Source: Roridomyces roridus
Taxonomy: Eukaryota > Basidiomycota > Agaricomycetes > Agaricales > Mycenaceae
Direction of reading: 5' to 3'
Assembly: GCA_029378245.1 (NCBI GenBank)
Contig: JARKIF010000018.1
Coordinates: 124,001-188,000, forward strand
Length of the DNA stretch: 64,000 bases
Positions 33,482 through 47,319 of this stretch are shown here, piece after piece. The first letter of the stretch is position 1, and the number at the start of each line of letters is the position of its first letter. Below the pieces are notes generated by a model. That model had not been told where the DNA came from. It saw nothing but the letters and a program-made list of their open reading frames with translations, and did no database searches. Position numbers and translations under genes: made by a program.

Positions 33482-36400
33482 TTAGATCTCAATTCCCCAT
33501 TCTTTTGCTAAACCTTCCTTCCAATCCTTTACCGAAATAAAGTTCTCCTCGGGGCCTTGGGCGTATCGGAACTCGAAAATTCCCTCATCTCCGTCAATGG
33601 GCCTCATCTCAGGTACTCGCACTCGGCTCGCACGCAAGCCAACGTAGAACTGGTCGCCTTGCGGAGGGAACTTGCACCACTTATGTTTAGGGACCACATA
33701 CAGTGATCTTGACGCTCTCAGCGTCGGGATACCGGAGTCGTGCCAGACAGTCCCCGCAGAATTCCCGGCTCGTGCAGTACAGGCAGTCGTAAAAGTCATG
33801 TTGCCAGTCGCATGTATTGGGGCACCGCGCGCCGTCGGCAGTCCGTCCTTCACAACGTCCCCACCAGCGGCCGATATCCAAAAGTTCATTCTGCCGCATG
33901 CCATCCAAGCGGCTTCTGAGCACGCCATGCGCCATAACGGTAATCTCGTCGGCGTTCTGCGTTGCGATGACCTCTTGAGCGTTAAGGACGTACGCCTTGG
34001 CTTCCTCAACGCGCCTTTCTTGCTGAGCCGCATCTGGGACCGCAGAGTGTACAGCTTGAACGGTCTCTTTAGCCAGCCTCTTGACGGTATCGACCAGGGA
34101 TTCTGCCCGCGGGGCCACCCAGCGCTTGTACGCCATCGTCTCATCCTCCCCTGGCATTCTCTCGCTCTTGTGATATTCGATGGCAAGCTTTTCAGCCTCG
34201 TCCACAACTTCCTGGCCGTCAAAACGCAGTGCTTCCGCGACCAAATCCGGTGGGCCTAACAATGCCAACGCTATGCCTGCATTCTTGGAGTCGTTGCACT
34301 GCATGAGCGTCTTGAACAAATTGGAAAGGCCGTAACTATCGTTGTCGGGTCTATCATCAGATAGCACTCGCAGCGCAGTTTGCATACGCGGACGCAGCAC
34401 GTTCTTGGCTCTCTCCAGTTCTCCGTATCGCTCCCGGTGCAGTACGGCCACTGAACCCCACGGCGTCACCGTTGTTAGACCACTGTTGTGCCCGAGGATC
34501 CGCTGCCAGCTTCGCCAACTCATTAAAGTGATCCAGACGGTTTTCAGTCTAGTACACCGTGGAAGTAGTGAGTCGCAAGTGCAGATGTGGCTTCTCGCCG
34601 CGCTTCAAACTCGTTGATTTTGTTGCTGGTGGGAACCTGGTCGCGACAAGCATGCCAAAGCCGCAACGCCTCCATGACGGGATCGGGCTTGATGCTATCG
34701 TTTGCCACGACGCGATATGTATAAGCTGCCACGCCGCGCCCATACAGGAGAACAGAATGAGCCTCAGCGGCCTGCTCGGAGCGGGGGTGATCGTTAAGCA
34801 GGGGCGGCGTTGCGACCTTCAAGACTTGCACAATGGTCTGCATAAGCTCTCCATCGGACTTGACGGCGGTAAAGAGTTGAGAGAAAAAAATCAACGGATC
34901 GTTCTCGGGGTCGCAGGCCGCTACTTTTGAGGATGCTGGTCAACTGAGCTTCGCCGCCTGGGGCTGCGAGTTGGCGCTTAAGGGGCTCTTGCCTTTCTTT
35001 GGCGTCCAAGATGCTGAGTTGCGCCTTGAGCTGCCCCAGCTGCCCTTTTTTGACCTGCTCCGGGTCCTGGCTCTCGCAGGCGTGTAGGTAGTGCTGCGCT
35101 GCGCTCTGCATATCACCAGACTGATAGGCGTACGCCCCTAGGAGCAGATGGAGATCGACGATGGTCCCCGCTCCCGGTGGTGGGAGCGCTTCCTCTTCTC
35201 CGGCCTTCTGGAGGGCGAGTTCCACTTGTGTTATGGCCTCGGGAAGTCGTTTCTCAGTATAGTAAGTCAAACCGAGACCCCGGTAGCATAGCCAGCTGGG
35301 CTCCTTCATCTCGGCGGCACGTTGCCAGATTAAACGGGTTACTTTAAGATTACCGAGAGGCCCATTGAAAGCCGGAGATGACGCCTCTGCAAGACGCTCG
35401 TACCAAAGGGAATCAAGCAGGGTGTCAGGCAGATCCAAGAATTTCTGGCACCAGGCGCCGACCTGTTCCCAGTCCTTCACGGTGCCGCGACCAGCGTCCA
35501 CCTCAACAAATCCACGGAGCCACAAGCAGGCGTTATCCGCTTTCCAACTTCTCTCGCGTAGTAGCCCCTTCACCAAAACGGTTGCGAACTCCTTCATGAA
35601 ACCCCTCACTGGATTGGTGGCTTGTTGCACGACATCGCGCCATCGTGCATCCAGTTTGCGAGTAACCGCCGAGTCCATCACCCATTTTTGCAGCCCTCTC
35701 ATCTCGTCTGCCGTCCAGTATGTATCCTGGAAGCTGTCCTTGTGCCGCAGGAACGCCTCACTGTCCCGGAACAACAGGTAGAGGTTCTGCCCAATCTCGG
35801 TTCGCATCTCGGCCGTGAGTTTGCCTTTGTCTTGGTCCTCCAACTCCCATATCTTCTGCAGGTGAAACGGCAGCCAACAGACAAGGTAAGAGCCAATTTG
35901 GGCCGTCTGTTCCTGGGGGGCGTTCCTCAAGTAATGGAACGCCCGTTGTACGATAGTGCAGTGCCCTTCAAACTCGTCGACTGCAATAACACCTCGACCG
36001 CCGCCGCTGACCAGCCCGCTAGACATGTCGCCATCAAAATCAAACTTGAACTTGTCTCGGATGGACTTGTGCGCCAAATCCCACAAAAAGTGCGCACACA
36101 ATTCTTGGTTGACATTATTGATTTGGATTGTCATGCTAATGGTCGACGATTCGGCAGAGGGGTTTGCCGCGTCTCGATCCTTCTCTAGATAGTCCTTGAC
36201 GCCATCCTGAGTGTAGACGTACGAGTCCTCGACCTTTAGAACCGCCGAATACTTGTGCTTGATGATGTACTGCAGAGATGCGAGGGACTCTGTGTTTGAA
36301 AATAGGAACTAAAATCGTCATTGAGCTGGTCAGACTCGGAAAGAAAAAAAAAACTGACCATGGCAGCTTCCAATCGGTCCAGCCTGATAGTTCCCTTGGT

Positions 36401-38286
36401 GAACAAGACCCACTTGAGCAGCTCGTTAAGCTCTCGAATCTCCTCGGTCGTCAAAGACCGTTGTAGATTTTTGATGGCCACCTCGTGGCTGCTCATAGAC
36501 TGATCAAGTAGCTTATCGAGCTCGAGAGCCGCCGAGCGCGTACTCAACAGTCGCAGCACGGCTTCGAGACCAAATTGCAGCACAGTAGCTGCCCTTGACG
36601 TTCTTCGGCAACTTGGGCACAATCTTGTCGTACGCTCGTTGTTGGGCCGAGCCCTCCCGCGCGTTCTGCAGCATGCCATGCTCGTGCAGCGCGTGCTTGA
36701 CAGCTATACGCATATCAGGCTCGTTGTGATCCTCCATCCGAACGCGTAGCACGCCCTCCACGAGTGCCACTTTTGAATTCTCGAACCGCTCGTTCGTCCC
36801 ACTAAGCAGCACGCGCACCCGCCCGGCCGTGTCTCCAGCCAATCTGGCGCCAAAGACGAGCTTGAGCAGCATCTCGGCTTGTTCGTCGGACAGGTACTCG
36901 ATCCCGTCAAAAACGAGATAATGCACGGCACCAGACCCAGGAGCGCCGATCTTGAGCTCTCGCCAAAGAGTTTCAAGCCCGCTATCAAAGCGGTCGGGCT
37001 TGCCGTCTACTACCGCCTTGGCAAGAGCCTTGCATACGGTAGGGTCTACTCGCGCAAGTTGGAAGGCCATGTGTTTCAGTGCGGTGAGTACGACGTTCGT
37101 CTGAGCATTGTCCACCTTTTGGGTGCTGGGTGGAAAAAAGTAATGCGCGACGTAGAGGCGGTCCTCTTCTTTGTGTGCCTCGAGGCGCTTCGCGATGAGT
37201 GCGGCGACGGATGTCTTTCCTGACGAGGGCGGACCAGTCAGGAATAAGGTGTGTGCCGGAGAAACGGTCGAGTGCTTGTCCTTCACTGATCGCGAGGCAG
37301 TCCACGCAATGAAGTCTGGCTGTGTCCAAATCCACTCCCCAGTGCCAGACAAGCACTGGTTGGCAATGCCGGTGCATGTCTGCGTCGTCTTGGCGTCCAG
37401 CGGAATCGTCGGCGATACACCGAGAGTGTCGCGAAGCTTGTTGAGAATCTTGATACGGTCCACATCATCCTTCAACGCCTGGACGTTCTTTTGCGTCTCC
37501 TGCACCACTAAATGCGTCTCCTCTGTCGTTTTCCCAAACACAATGAATTGCTCGAGTAGAATCGCCACATCGCCACGGGTCTCCACCACGGTCGCGAGTG
37601 TGAAAGTGCCCTCTACATCGCGTTGCTGCTGCAACACCCGCTTGAATTCGGTCATCTCGTCCGCCAAGCCCGAATCTTCCTCAAAGATGGACTTGAGCTG
37701 CCGAAGGAGGCGCGCTCGCCGGCTACCTTGGCGATATTTGACGACGTGAGCGCAAAGCTTCACAAAGCTCGTCAAAACGAGGTGAATCTGTTTGGAGAGG
37801 GCGGGGTCAATCCTCTCCATTGACGAGTAGATATGGAATTGGGCGAGCACTGCTGAAATTTCGCTGAAAACTTGGTCAACGGCATCGTTGTAGTCCTTGA
37901 TAGCTTGGGGAATGTCGAATACGAAGCCGAGAGCGGAGCTGGTTACGTCGGCCGCCACGGCAGGAATCGGGGTCTACAATGCGTCAATACATAGGAGGCC
38001 GCAGAGGACGAGTGGCACGCACGAATGCCGATGCTTGAGAAATAACACCGACGAGGACCTTGAGATACTTGAGCGACTTGAGCCCAACCTTCTTCGCCTT
38101 GTCCCATTTCAACTTGTCATTCTCCGCCACGGCGAGGCCTGCATCCTCGATCCTCCTCTGCACATCCTCAAAACTCGTGATCTCGCTCCCGGGCCTCGTC
38201 AACGACTCGCCGCAGATGTCACGAAACTCTTCGGACGCCCGGTCCCACATGTTCTGCATCCACTCCTCCGGTGCCGTGACATCCAT
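33482..38286 (-). CDS. Goodbye-NACHT-TPR STAND receptor (several frameshifts)
   Basis: STAND proteins are NLR-like switches used by fungi in non-self recognition and cell death. It starts MDVTAPEEWMQNMWDRASEE at 38286, with a 49 nt intron at 37974-38022. The first 230 or so residues match the fungal 'Goodbye' domain pattern: W at the start, FDIPQAIKDYNDAVDQVFSE, a helical bundle. The NACHT domain follows at about residue 335 with the P-loop TGPPSSGKTSV and Walker B-like VHYLVFDGIEYL. A second intron lies at 36309-36358. TPR-type helices follow (GLGLTYYTEKRLPEAITQVE; YQSGDMQSAAQHYLHACE). The tail has a Cys-rich module, CxxC-type pairs in CEGRTADGARCPNTC and DCLYCTSREFCGDCLARL, then HKWCKFPPQ. 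Single-base breaks lie near 36580, 34927, 34546, 34470 and 33695. Without repair the frame stops soon after the NACHT domain. Confidence 0.75.
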
Positions 38287-38719
38287 TGTCGAAACAAGGT
38301 TCTTGAAGAGGGAATGATAGCGTAAAACTTAGGCGCCTATGTAGTAGGCAAGACGGGAACGCCGGGGACGACAAGTGCTTCAGCTTATGCATAGCCATAG
38401 CCTGACAGTAGCCGACGTTTTACTGAATATTCTCCATCGGTGAAGCCACGGAAAGGTTGCGGAAAGCTCTATTGTGCCAGTAGGTAGTGGCGAAACGGAA
38501 CGAAAGGATCAGCGGAGTTCCAAGCCGCCTTGTCCGACATGGAGGCAGGCATTGGAGTTCAGGGCATTGGTATTGGTACTCAAAGGGGTCTAGGGAAGAG
38601 AAAAGCTCGAAACAATATTACTATTATCCGACTCCGTCCAATGTCCATGAATTATGCATGATGGCTACAGTCGCAAGGTCGACCACCGCGGTCGATCCTA
38701 CTTAGTCTCGCGATCAGAC
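38287..38719. other. Intergenic between STAND gene and kinase A
   Basis: There is no gene. It should hold the promoter of the minus-strand STAND gene (38287 upward) and the 3' end of kinase A. No TATA box stands out. Confidence 0.4.
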
Positions 38720-40262
38720 TCACAACTCATCCCCTCGTCCTGTCGGAGACGCCCCGTTCGGAAGGGACCAAACTGGGTTCTGCAGCACGACTTCAGCCGT
38801 CGGCCTGCTTGCGAAGTCATTTGCCCAGTACTGGGTAATTTCACTCCAAAGATTGTCCGAAATCGGGGGTACCACACTTGGTCGTTGTGCACGTTCACCG
38901 TTCATTATTTTGATCAACGCAGCGGGTCCCAATCCATGAAATGGAGGTTGACCGGTATACAGCTAGAACGTCCTGAGGCCTAAGTCCTTGAGGGATGTGA
39001 AACAAAAGAAGACCGACCTCGAAACAGACGCAGCCAAATGCATAAATGTCGGTGGCTGGTGTCCGAACAAATTTTCCGCCGTAACGATTGGGGTCAAGGA
39101 GTTCCGGGGCCATCCAGAGAAAGGTTCCGGCGTGATTAGAGGTATGAGTTTTGGATGTGTCCGTTACAGAACTCAATCCAAAATCAGCCAAGCACGCTGC
39201 CCAGTCCTCTTTAATGAGGATATTGGCCTAGAATCGTCAGTAACTGGAAATTGCATGTGATGAACTTACCCCACGCAAATCCCCATGAACAATATTACGA
39301 GAATGAAGGTATTGAATGCCTTGAGCGATTTCGAAGAGCTACAGCATCGCAATGAGTGACTTATGTCGAGACAAAAGAAACCTACCAGCTTATTGACATT
39401 CGCACGGCCATGACCGTCGAGATATTGCAAAACTGTCCCGTTCTTCATCCAAGGTGAAACCATGCGCACGGAGTTTGGAAATGCCTCTCTATCGATTCCA
39501 ATAAAGGGCAGAATATTCGGATGATTTAAATTTTCCAGATCAGAGCTTCTCGACATAGATTCTGGATGTAAACAATGAGCGAGGTTATCTCTAGAGTGAG
39601 AATAAATGCACCCGACGGGCATCTCGCAACGTAGAACCGCCGCTAGAATATCGTATGTGTTTCACAGCCACAATTTGGTCTCCATACCGGGCGCGATAAA
39701 CATCGCTGAATCCACCCCAGGAGGTCGGAAGCATCTCCGACTGGATCACTTCTGTAATGAAGATCGAGGAAGGGAGCTTGTCGCATGTCTCGGAAAGCTT
39801 TCGGACTATTCGATGAGCCTTCCGGACATGCTCTTCGTCAATCAAAGCTCCACGACTCAGAATCTAGAGAAAGCGGTCAGGTAGGAAGTACCGAGGTGAC
39901 TGGGAACCTTACACCCTGGACAACATCGATAAATGCTTGGGCCGAGTCCCCTTCTAAAGCGAGCACGGCCTGTTCCATGGATGTGGAGTATAAAATCGAC
40001 ACGATGTGGGCCACTATAACCTCTTCGTCTGCACGTACACGGTCTCTCAGACTCGGGTCGGCGGCCAAGCCCAGTCGAGAGGAGAGCTGGCAAGTCAGGA
40101 TATGATGCATCCAGTGTGTCCGCACTTACATCCAGTAGAGTTCTCTTACCCTCCAGGCTGAGAACGAGGGCTTGGACAATGTTGTCTGACACCATCGAAA
40201 CTGAGTATCCCGTCAAAAGACATTGGATTTGGGTCGCTTCCTCGCAGTCGCTTCCAGACCTG
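38720..40262 (-). CDS. TKL-like protein kinase A (one frameshift)
   Basis: Kinases of this class form large expansions in mushroom genomes and phosphorylate unknown targets. An N-terminal helical region (CLLTGYSVSMVSDNIVQALV.. LEGKRTLLD, then LGLAADPSLRDRVRADEE.. IDVVQG) leads to the kinase domain. The domain reads GGFSDVYRARY, lysine in VAVKHIR, NHPNILPFIGI, VHGDLRG|ANIL across an intron (39228-39269), LADFGLSS, MAPELLDP and TDIYAFGCVCFEV. It ends at 38720 after ENPVW-like SRPTAEVVLQNPVW. Introns of 42-60 nt interrupt each block at the same places as in kinase B. The HRD motif is HGD, typical of this family. A base is missing from an A run near 39533 (REALIWK to LNHPNIL). The exact first exon is not fixed. 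Confidence 0.7.
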
Positions 40263-40295
40263 CGAACACCAATTGTATAAGGTCTGTCTGTCCAG

Positions 40296-42060
40296 TCAGG
40301 AAGATCGCACCTCGTAGACTTGACTTGACATGTATGTTGGAGGAAGGATATCAAGGTCTTCGAGAGGACTTGTCAGTGGCAACATAGACCGAACGACAAC
40401 ACATACCTCGTACAGCACAAACTCGGTGGCCGACTTGGAAACTTCAGGAGCTTTGGTTTCCTTGCTATAAGTAAAGCCACACAGTCGGACCAGTGACATA
40501 CGTTGCGGGAGCGGCACAGGCTCAAAGCTAGCCTGAATGCTTTCTCGTTCGACCAGAATCGGCCAAATGGGATTCTGGAGTACGGTTTCAATCGTGGGCC
40601 TACTTGTAGGGCCTTCTGCCCAGTATGTTGTAATTGCACTCCAGAGGTCGTCCGAGATCCTTGGTTCCCCATCTGGTCGCTGCGCACGCTCGCCACCAAT
40701 TACTCGGAACAACGCAGCAGCTTCTGATAATTCAAAGAACGGAGGTCGCCCGGTATATAACTAGAGCATCTTCAGCCTTCTAGAAACGTCCAAAGACAGT
40801 CACCGACCTCGAAACAAACACAACCAAACGCGTAAATATCCGTGGCTGGTGTTCGAACAAACTTGAGGCCAAAACGAGTGGGGTCAATGAGTTCTGGAGC
40901 CATCCAGTGCAAGCCTCCTCCGAGTGAATAAGACTTCGTTCCAGGTGCGAGGTCGGTGAAAGCACTCAGTCCGAAATCGGCCAAGCACGGAACCCAGTCC
41001 CTTTTGATGAGGATATTTACCTAGAATCGTCGGCCAAGTGAAAAACCGCGCAGCAGGGTGTAACGTACCCCGCGCAGATCCCCATGAACAATATTGCGAG
41101 AATGAAGGTATTGGATGCCTTGGGCAATTTCGAAGAGCTGCAACATGACAATGAGCGACTTCGGTCGATGGAAAAAAGAAACCTACCAGCTTATTGACAT
41201 TCGCACGGCTGTAAAGATTGAGATGCTGCAAAACTGTCCCATGCTCCATCCACGGTGAAACCATACATAGAGAATTCGGAAACGTCTTTGTATCAAGGCC
41301 AATGAACGGCAGAATATTCGGATGATCTAGACCCTTCCAGCGGAGAGCTTCTCGATATAATCGCTGGGAACCGCGCAGAAAATGGCGCATGTGTTTCAAT
41401 GCTACGTTTTTGCCTTCATAGCGGGCGCGATAGACGTCAGCGAATGCACCACCGAAGCACGGGAATCTCTCCCGCTCCACCACCTTCGTAATGAAGAGCG
41501 AGGATGGGAGCTTGCCGCACGCATCGGAAAGCTTTGCACAATCCGACGGCCCATCCAAGCATCGTCTGGGTCTATTAGAGCGCCTCTTTCCAAAGCCTGG
41601 AGAAATTGATCAGAGGGAGTGTATCGGATGAGTTGGCAGCCATACCTCTTGGACAACATCAAGAAATCCTTGGGCCGAATCCCCTGCCAGAGCAAGCACG
41701 ACCTTCTGCATGGATGTGGAGCCGAAAATCGACACAATATGGGCTATTACGCCCTCTTCATCTGTGCACAGACAGTCCATCAACGTCGCATCGGCGGCCA
41801 AGCCCAGTTGAGAAGAGACCTGGCAAATTAGAGTGGTTTGCACCGGGAAGGCGATGCTGTACTCACATCCAGTAGCGTCCTCTTGTTCTCCAGGCTGTGA
41901 GCGAGTGCTTGGACTATGTTGCCTGACGCCATCGAAGCCGAGTACCCCTCCAAAAGCTGTTGAATCCTAGTGACCTCCTTGCGGTCCAGGTCCGGACTGA
42001 AGTTGCCGGTGACGAGTGAGTAGGCCCATCCAGTCGAGAAGAGTCGAGATGAAAACACCT
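40296..42060 (-). CDS. TKL-like protein kinase B (one frameshift), tandem paralogue
   Basis: This has the same exon order as kinase A: LLEGYSASMASGNIVQALAH, SLENKRTLLD, LGLAADATLMDCLCTDEEG, FLDVVQE, ALERGALIDPDD. The kinase domain follows with FGGAFADVYRARY, VALKHMRHF, LYREALRWKGLDHPNILPF, VHGDLRG then ILIKRDW, LADFGLSAFTD, MAPELIDP and TDIYAFGCVCFEV. It is longer than A at the C-terminus by about 70 residues (from RESIQASFEP to the stop at 40296). One base is missing near 41536 between RRIVQ and KLSDACGKLPSS, in an A run. Upstream, an open start such as MHVNLQGVFISTLLDW (about 42073) could add a short N-terminus. The gene pair sits tail-to-head with about 35 bp between them. Confidence 0.7.
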
Positions 42061-42089
42061 TGGAGATTTACATGCATTTTTCAGGAAGG

Positions 42090-42390
42090 ATATCAAGGTC
42101 TGCGTGGTTGAGATGTATTTTGAAAACCTAGGGAGCCACATACCTGGTATAGCACAGGTGGCCCAGGAACGGCGTCGGACGCCAGTGAAGCCGGTTGAGG
42201 ATTCATACGACAAGGTCGGCCGGCACGCCTCGATATTGCTGGACTTGAGCAGAGGAAATAAGGGCCGTTCCTTATTCAACTTGGAGCCTGTGCCCAAGCA
42301 CCGCCGTGGTGACAACGAGCCTGTGCCACAGTGTACCACCTGTCGTTACGGACGACGTGCGAAATCGTAAAAGTAGTGCTCTGAAGCATC
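42090..42390 (-). pseudogene. Possible kinase tail remnant
   Basis: The sequence just upstream of kinase B resembles the region just upstream of kinase A, that is, the end of another kinase of the same family. A 'gccacctgtgctataccag-gtatgtg' block matches the last splice of kinase B, and 'ggcacaggctcc' lies near it. The rest is too diverged for a frame. This suggests the tandem array was once longer. Confidence 0.35.
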
Positions 42391-42642
42391 CCTCTGCACA
42401 TCTTGCATAGTCTTGCATTGACTGCAACTTGACTGCAACTGCCAGGTCCAACCTGGTGGGAAGAGCGGGCCGATTGATCCGTTGCATCGCCAGACTTTCG
42501 GCCATACTAGTCTTCTTCTTGCATTACGAAACAAGAGGATTAGGAGTCGCAAACGAGGTGGAGGCAGCACCATAACAAGCACAGTTCTATCTAATTTACA
42601 TTTCTCTGTTGTTTACTACGTCTTCTCTTCTCCCGCCCTTCC

Positions 42643-44134
42643 TTACAACTTGGGGTTCTTCTCCTCCTCGTACTTCTGCAGAACAAACTTCGTGCCCTAT
42701 CATTCGTTGAGCAAGAAGAAAGACAAGATGAAAGGAGATGAGACGCACAGTCTCGATGTTGGTAGCGAGCTCGGGAACGGCAGCCTTAACCAACGCAGCC
42801 TCCTGCTCCGTAATCTTGCCGAGGGGGTTAATCTTGAGCACACCGTTGGGCTATCATCAATCGTCAGTCACTCAGTCTACAGGAAACAGAAGCAAAACAA
42901 CGCACCCCAAGCTCGATGTTCGAAGAGAAAAACTCGAGCTCAGTCCCGAGCTCCTTGCTAAGCGCAGCACCACCAGCGGGGTCCGCCGCAAGGGCAACAA
43001 AGCTGGGAGCCACGATACCCTTCTCGCCCTTGACCGCCCGGATGACCTTGTTGGCAAATTCAAAGCCAGCGTAAGCCATCGAGAGCGTCGCAGAGCCAGC
43101 ACCGTCCTTGGCCTTGACGACCTCGTCACCACCGAATTGGATCCGCTTGACGAGGGTTTCGTAGGCTTCACCGCTGAGGTCGCTCGGGAGGGGGTGCGAG
43201 GATTGGGAGAGGAGGGGCACGATCTGGGGACGTGTTAAATGGGGCTGGGAATGGGAGAAGATAGAGACGTACGGTGACACCGCTGTGGCCACCGACGACG
43301 GGGACGACGACGTTGGGGGCAGCAGAAGGGGTCTTGAGGACCTCAGCCACGAAGGTCGAGGCCCGGACGACGTCGAGGGTGGTCACACCGAAGATCCTGC
43401 GGGGCTTGAGTGGCGGTTTTGAAACAAAGATAGCTGGCTCACCGCTTGGGGTCATAGACACCGTGCTTCTTGAAGACCTCGGCAACGATGGGGACGGTCG
43501 AGTTGACGGGGTTGGAGATGACAAGGACAAACGCCTTGGGCGCGCTGAGGGCAATTCCAGTTGCCAGATCTTTGACGATACCACCGTTGATCTGGAGTAT
43601 TTCTTTTAAAAAAAGTAGGAAGAAAACACAAGATTGCACCAACCTTGAAGAGATCATCTCTTGCGGCACGAGTATTAACACTGCGTTGTATAAGGGCCGC
43701 GTCGAAACTCACCTCGTCATCTACAAGAAAGCTAAATGATTATAGAAGCGATTAAAGAGATGACACGTACACCAGGCTTGCGGGGGACACCAGCGGGGAT
43801 GACAACAATGTCAGCACCAGTGAGGACCTCCTTCAGGCCGTCATTAGGAGGGAGACGGCCGACAACGACGGCGGGGGTGTCGATGTGAGAGAGATCGGCG
43901 GCAACACCGGGAGTGTTGACGATATCGAAGAGACCCAACTAGATGGAAACAAAGTTCAAGGCTGCGTAGTACGCGATTCGAGCACAGTGAGCACCTCAGT
44001 GATAAGAGGGTTGGTCTTGAGGAGGAGAGAGAGCGGTTGACCGATTCCACCTAAGCGAGGTTCAGACTTTGGGATCGTAGAGCGGGATCGAGTCGAGTCG
44101 CACCCGCGGCGCCGAGAACAACAGCTTTGACCAT
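42643..44134 (-). CDS. mdh: Malate dehydrogenase
   Basis: Malate dehydrogenase interconverts malate and oxaloacetate with NAD. Starting [20 protein letters not shown] (exon 1 from 44134, first intron inside GGIGQ), it shows the NAD-binding GxxGxx[67 protein letters not shown] and VVGGHSGVT. Catalytic residues are the Asp of LDVVRA and the His of GGHSG; the mobile-loop Arg is in GVPRKPGMTRDD. It ends [17 protein letters not shown]. All introns splice in frame and no frameshift was found. There is no obvious mitochondrial presequence and no PTS1, so a cytosolic form is most likely. Length (about 335) is normal. Confidence 0.9.
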
Positions 44135-44412
44135 TTCGATTTGAGAGGATGTGAAGATGGAGGGAGAGGAAGAGAGCACGGCGGAATTTACGGACGCATC
44201 ATTTTGATCTTATCAACGCGCCCGTTGCTCTCTCATCTTTATCATGGTCTTGCGGTTCATCCAGAATTCCTCCGCTCTAAATCCACCGAATACACCTCTC
44301 ATCATCGAGGAGGAATATGATGAATTATTCTCGACCCACTTTGTGGACCGAGGCAATGGGAATTCAGACCGAATCACAGACCCGCTCACTATGCAAGTAG
44401 CGGATGATTACC
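44135..44412. other. Spacer between MDH and AKR genes
   Basis: The upstream flank of MDH and the 3' end of the aldo-keto reductase share this 280 bp. There are no features beyond AT-rich patches. Confidence 0.4.
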
Positions 44413-45653
44413 CTACTCCCTCTGCCACTCTTCTAGTCCGACACACTGACCATCCGACATGTGCTCCGGTCTCTTTCGTGCACCTTTAATATCCGCAGCC
44501 CCAGCCCAAGCACGGATGTTCTTGACGTCCTCCGGCGACAAAGCAATCTCCGCCCCCCGCGCATTCTCTTCCAGTCGGGCTACACTTCGAGTCCCGGGGA
44601 TCGGGAACATATCAGGATGTTCTGCCAGAATCCACGCCAACGTGACTTGCGCTGAGGTCGCGCCGTCGTGTGCCTCTGCGATCTTTTGGAGGTGGTCTAC
44701 CAGTGCGAGGTTCTTTGCAAAGTTTTCCTCTGAAAAGCGGGGCAGCGTGCGCCTATAGTCGCCCTCGTCGAAATCCTCGCGAGAGCGATATCTAACAAGC
44801 CAATCAATCAGCTCTAACCTCCCAGAAATACTGACCGAGACGTACTTGCCAGTAAGCAACCCACGACCAAGCGGCGAATACGCCACGACAGCAACCCCCA
44901 ACTCCCTCGCCGTCTCCAACACCCCACCCGGGCCCTCAATCTCCAAATCAAACAAACTATACTCCATCTGCACGGCAACGACCCTCTCCCCCACCCCCGG
45001 CACCGCCTTGGCACGACGCAGCGTCTCCACACTACACTCACTCAACCCAAGCCACCGGATCTTCCCCTCCTCGACGTACGGCCGGAGCGTCTCCAGTACG
45101 ATTTCAATCGGCACCTGAGGATCGACACGATGCTGGTAGTACAGATCGACATAGTCCGTACACAGTCGGGCGAGCGAGCGGTTCAGCGCATGAACGATGT
45201 ACGCCGGGTCGCTGCATGCTTTGCCGAACGTCGGTGAATTTTCGCGAAGATCGAGTGCCCCGAATTTCGTGGCGAGAAAGATCTCAGAACGACGATTCGT
45301 TTGGGTGAACCTGGGTCAAGTCCAATTTCAATTAAGCCTGAAGAGCTTACAACGACGACTTACCACTCCCCCAACACTTCCTCCGTATTCCCATAGATAT
45401 CCGCCGTATCCCACATCGTAATCCCCAAATCTGCAGCACGGCTCAACGTTCGGAAGGCTTCATCCTTGTCCGTCTGGCCGTAAAATGCGCCGATGCCCTG
45501 CAAACAAAGTCGTGTCTCGAAATGCGCATATGGGATAGGGACACGCACCATCGTCCCGAATCCCAGAGCGCTTACCGCGGGGCCGGTCCTCCCTAACTGG
45601 CGCGTAGGGCATTTGAATTCGTTGGCGGACATGGAGGGGTCCTGTAGCTGCAT
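44413..45653 (-). CDS. Aldo-keto reductase
   Basis: Aldo-keto reductases reduce aldehydes or ketones with NADPH. The start used is [15 protein letters not shown] at 45653; an in-frame Met six codons on is also possible. Then come [19 protein letters not shown] and, after introns, [18 protein letters not shown], the active-site [16 protein letters not shown] (Asp and Tyr), ATKFGALD (Lys) and YYQHRVD (His), which complete the AKR tetrad. [35 protein letters not shown] and [15 protein letters not shown] mark the barrel and the NADPH site. Three introns of about 50 nt splice in frame. It looks like the yeast pyridoxal-reductase-type subgroup; the substrate is unknown. No breaks were seen. It lies between two glycolytic/TCA genes, all on the minus strand. 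Confidence 0.85.
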
Positions 45654-45867
45654 CCTTTACCTCAATAGATTTTCTCTTTTATCTCACTATCGCACATATG
45701 CCGAATGCGCACGTATGCCTCTAGCCGCTTTTCGGATGTCCGCAGAAGTTTCCAATCGAAAGAAAGGAGTCCAATAAATCTATTTCGTCAGCGTGTGGGA
45801 CAGTATGTGTACAAAAACGGACTACTATTTCTTTCTTTTCTTTTCCTTCTCCTCGTTCCACCTCAAT

Positions 45868-47251
<1,384 letters not shown>

Positions 47252-47312
47252 CGTTGTTCAGTGGATGTGGTGGTAGGTGGAGAAAATGTGACTTGTGAGT
47301 GTTTGGTCGGGC

Positions 47313-47319
47313 TTTTATA
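47313..47319 (-). promoter_or_regulatory. TATA box of GAPDH
   Basis: On the minus strand 'ggtataaaagcc' gives TATAAAA about 65 nt before the ATG, with a pyrimidine-rich leader (cactcacaagtcacattttctccacc) in between. It is one of the clearest promoters in the window. Confidence 0.65.

Noticed and set aside
33670..33710. Very short intron (22 or 31 nt, GTATGT...AAG) to rescue the STAND reading frame
   Set aside because: It is shorter than any other intron in the window and would delete the conserved-looking HKW segment. A one-base break is simpler.
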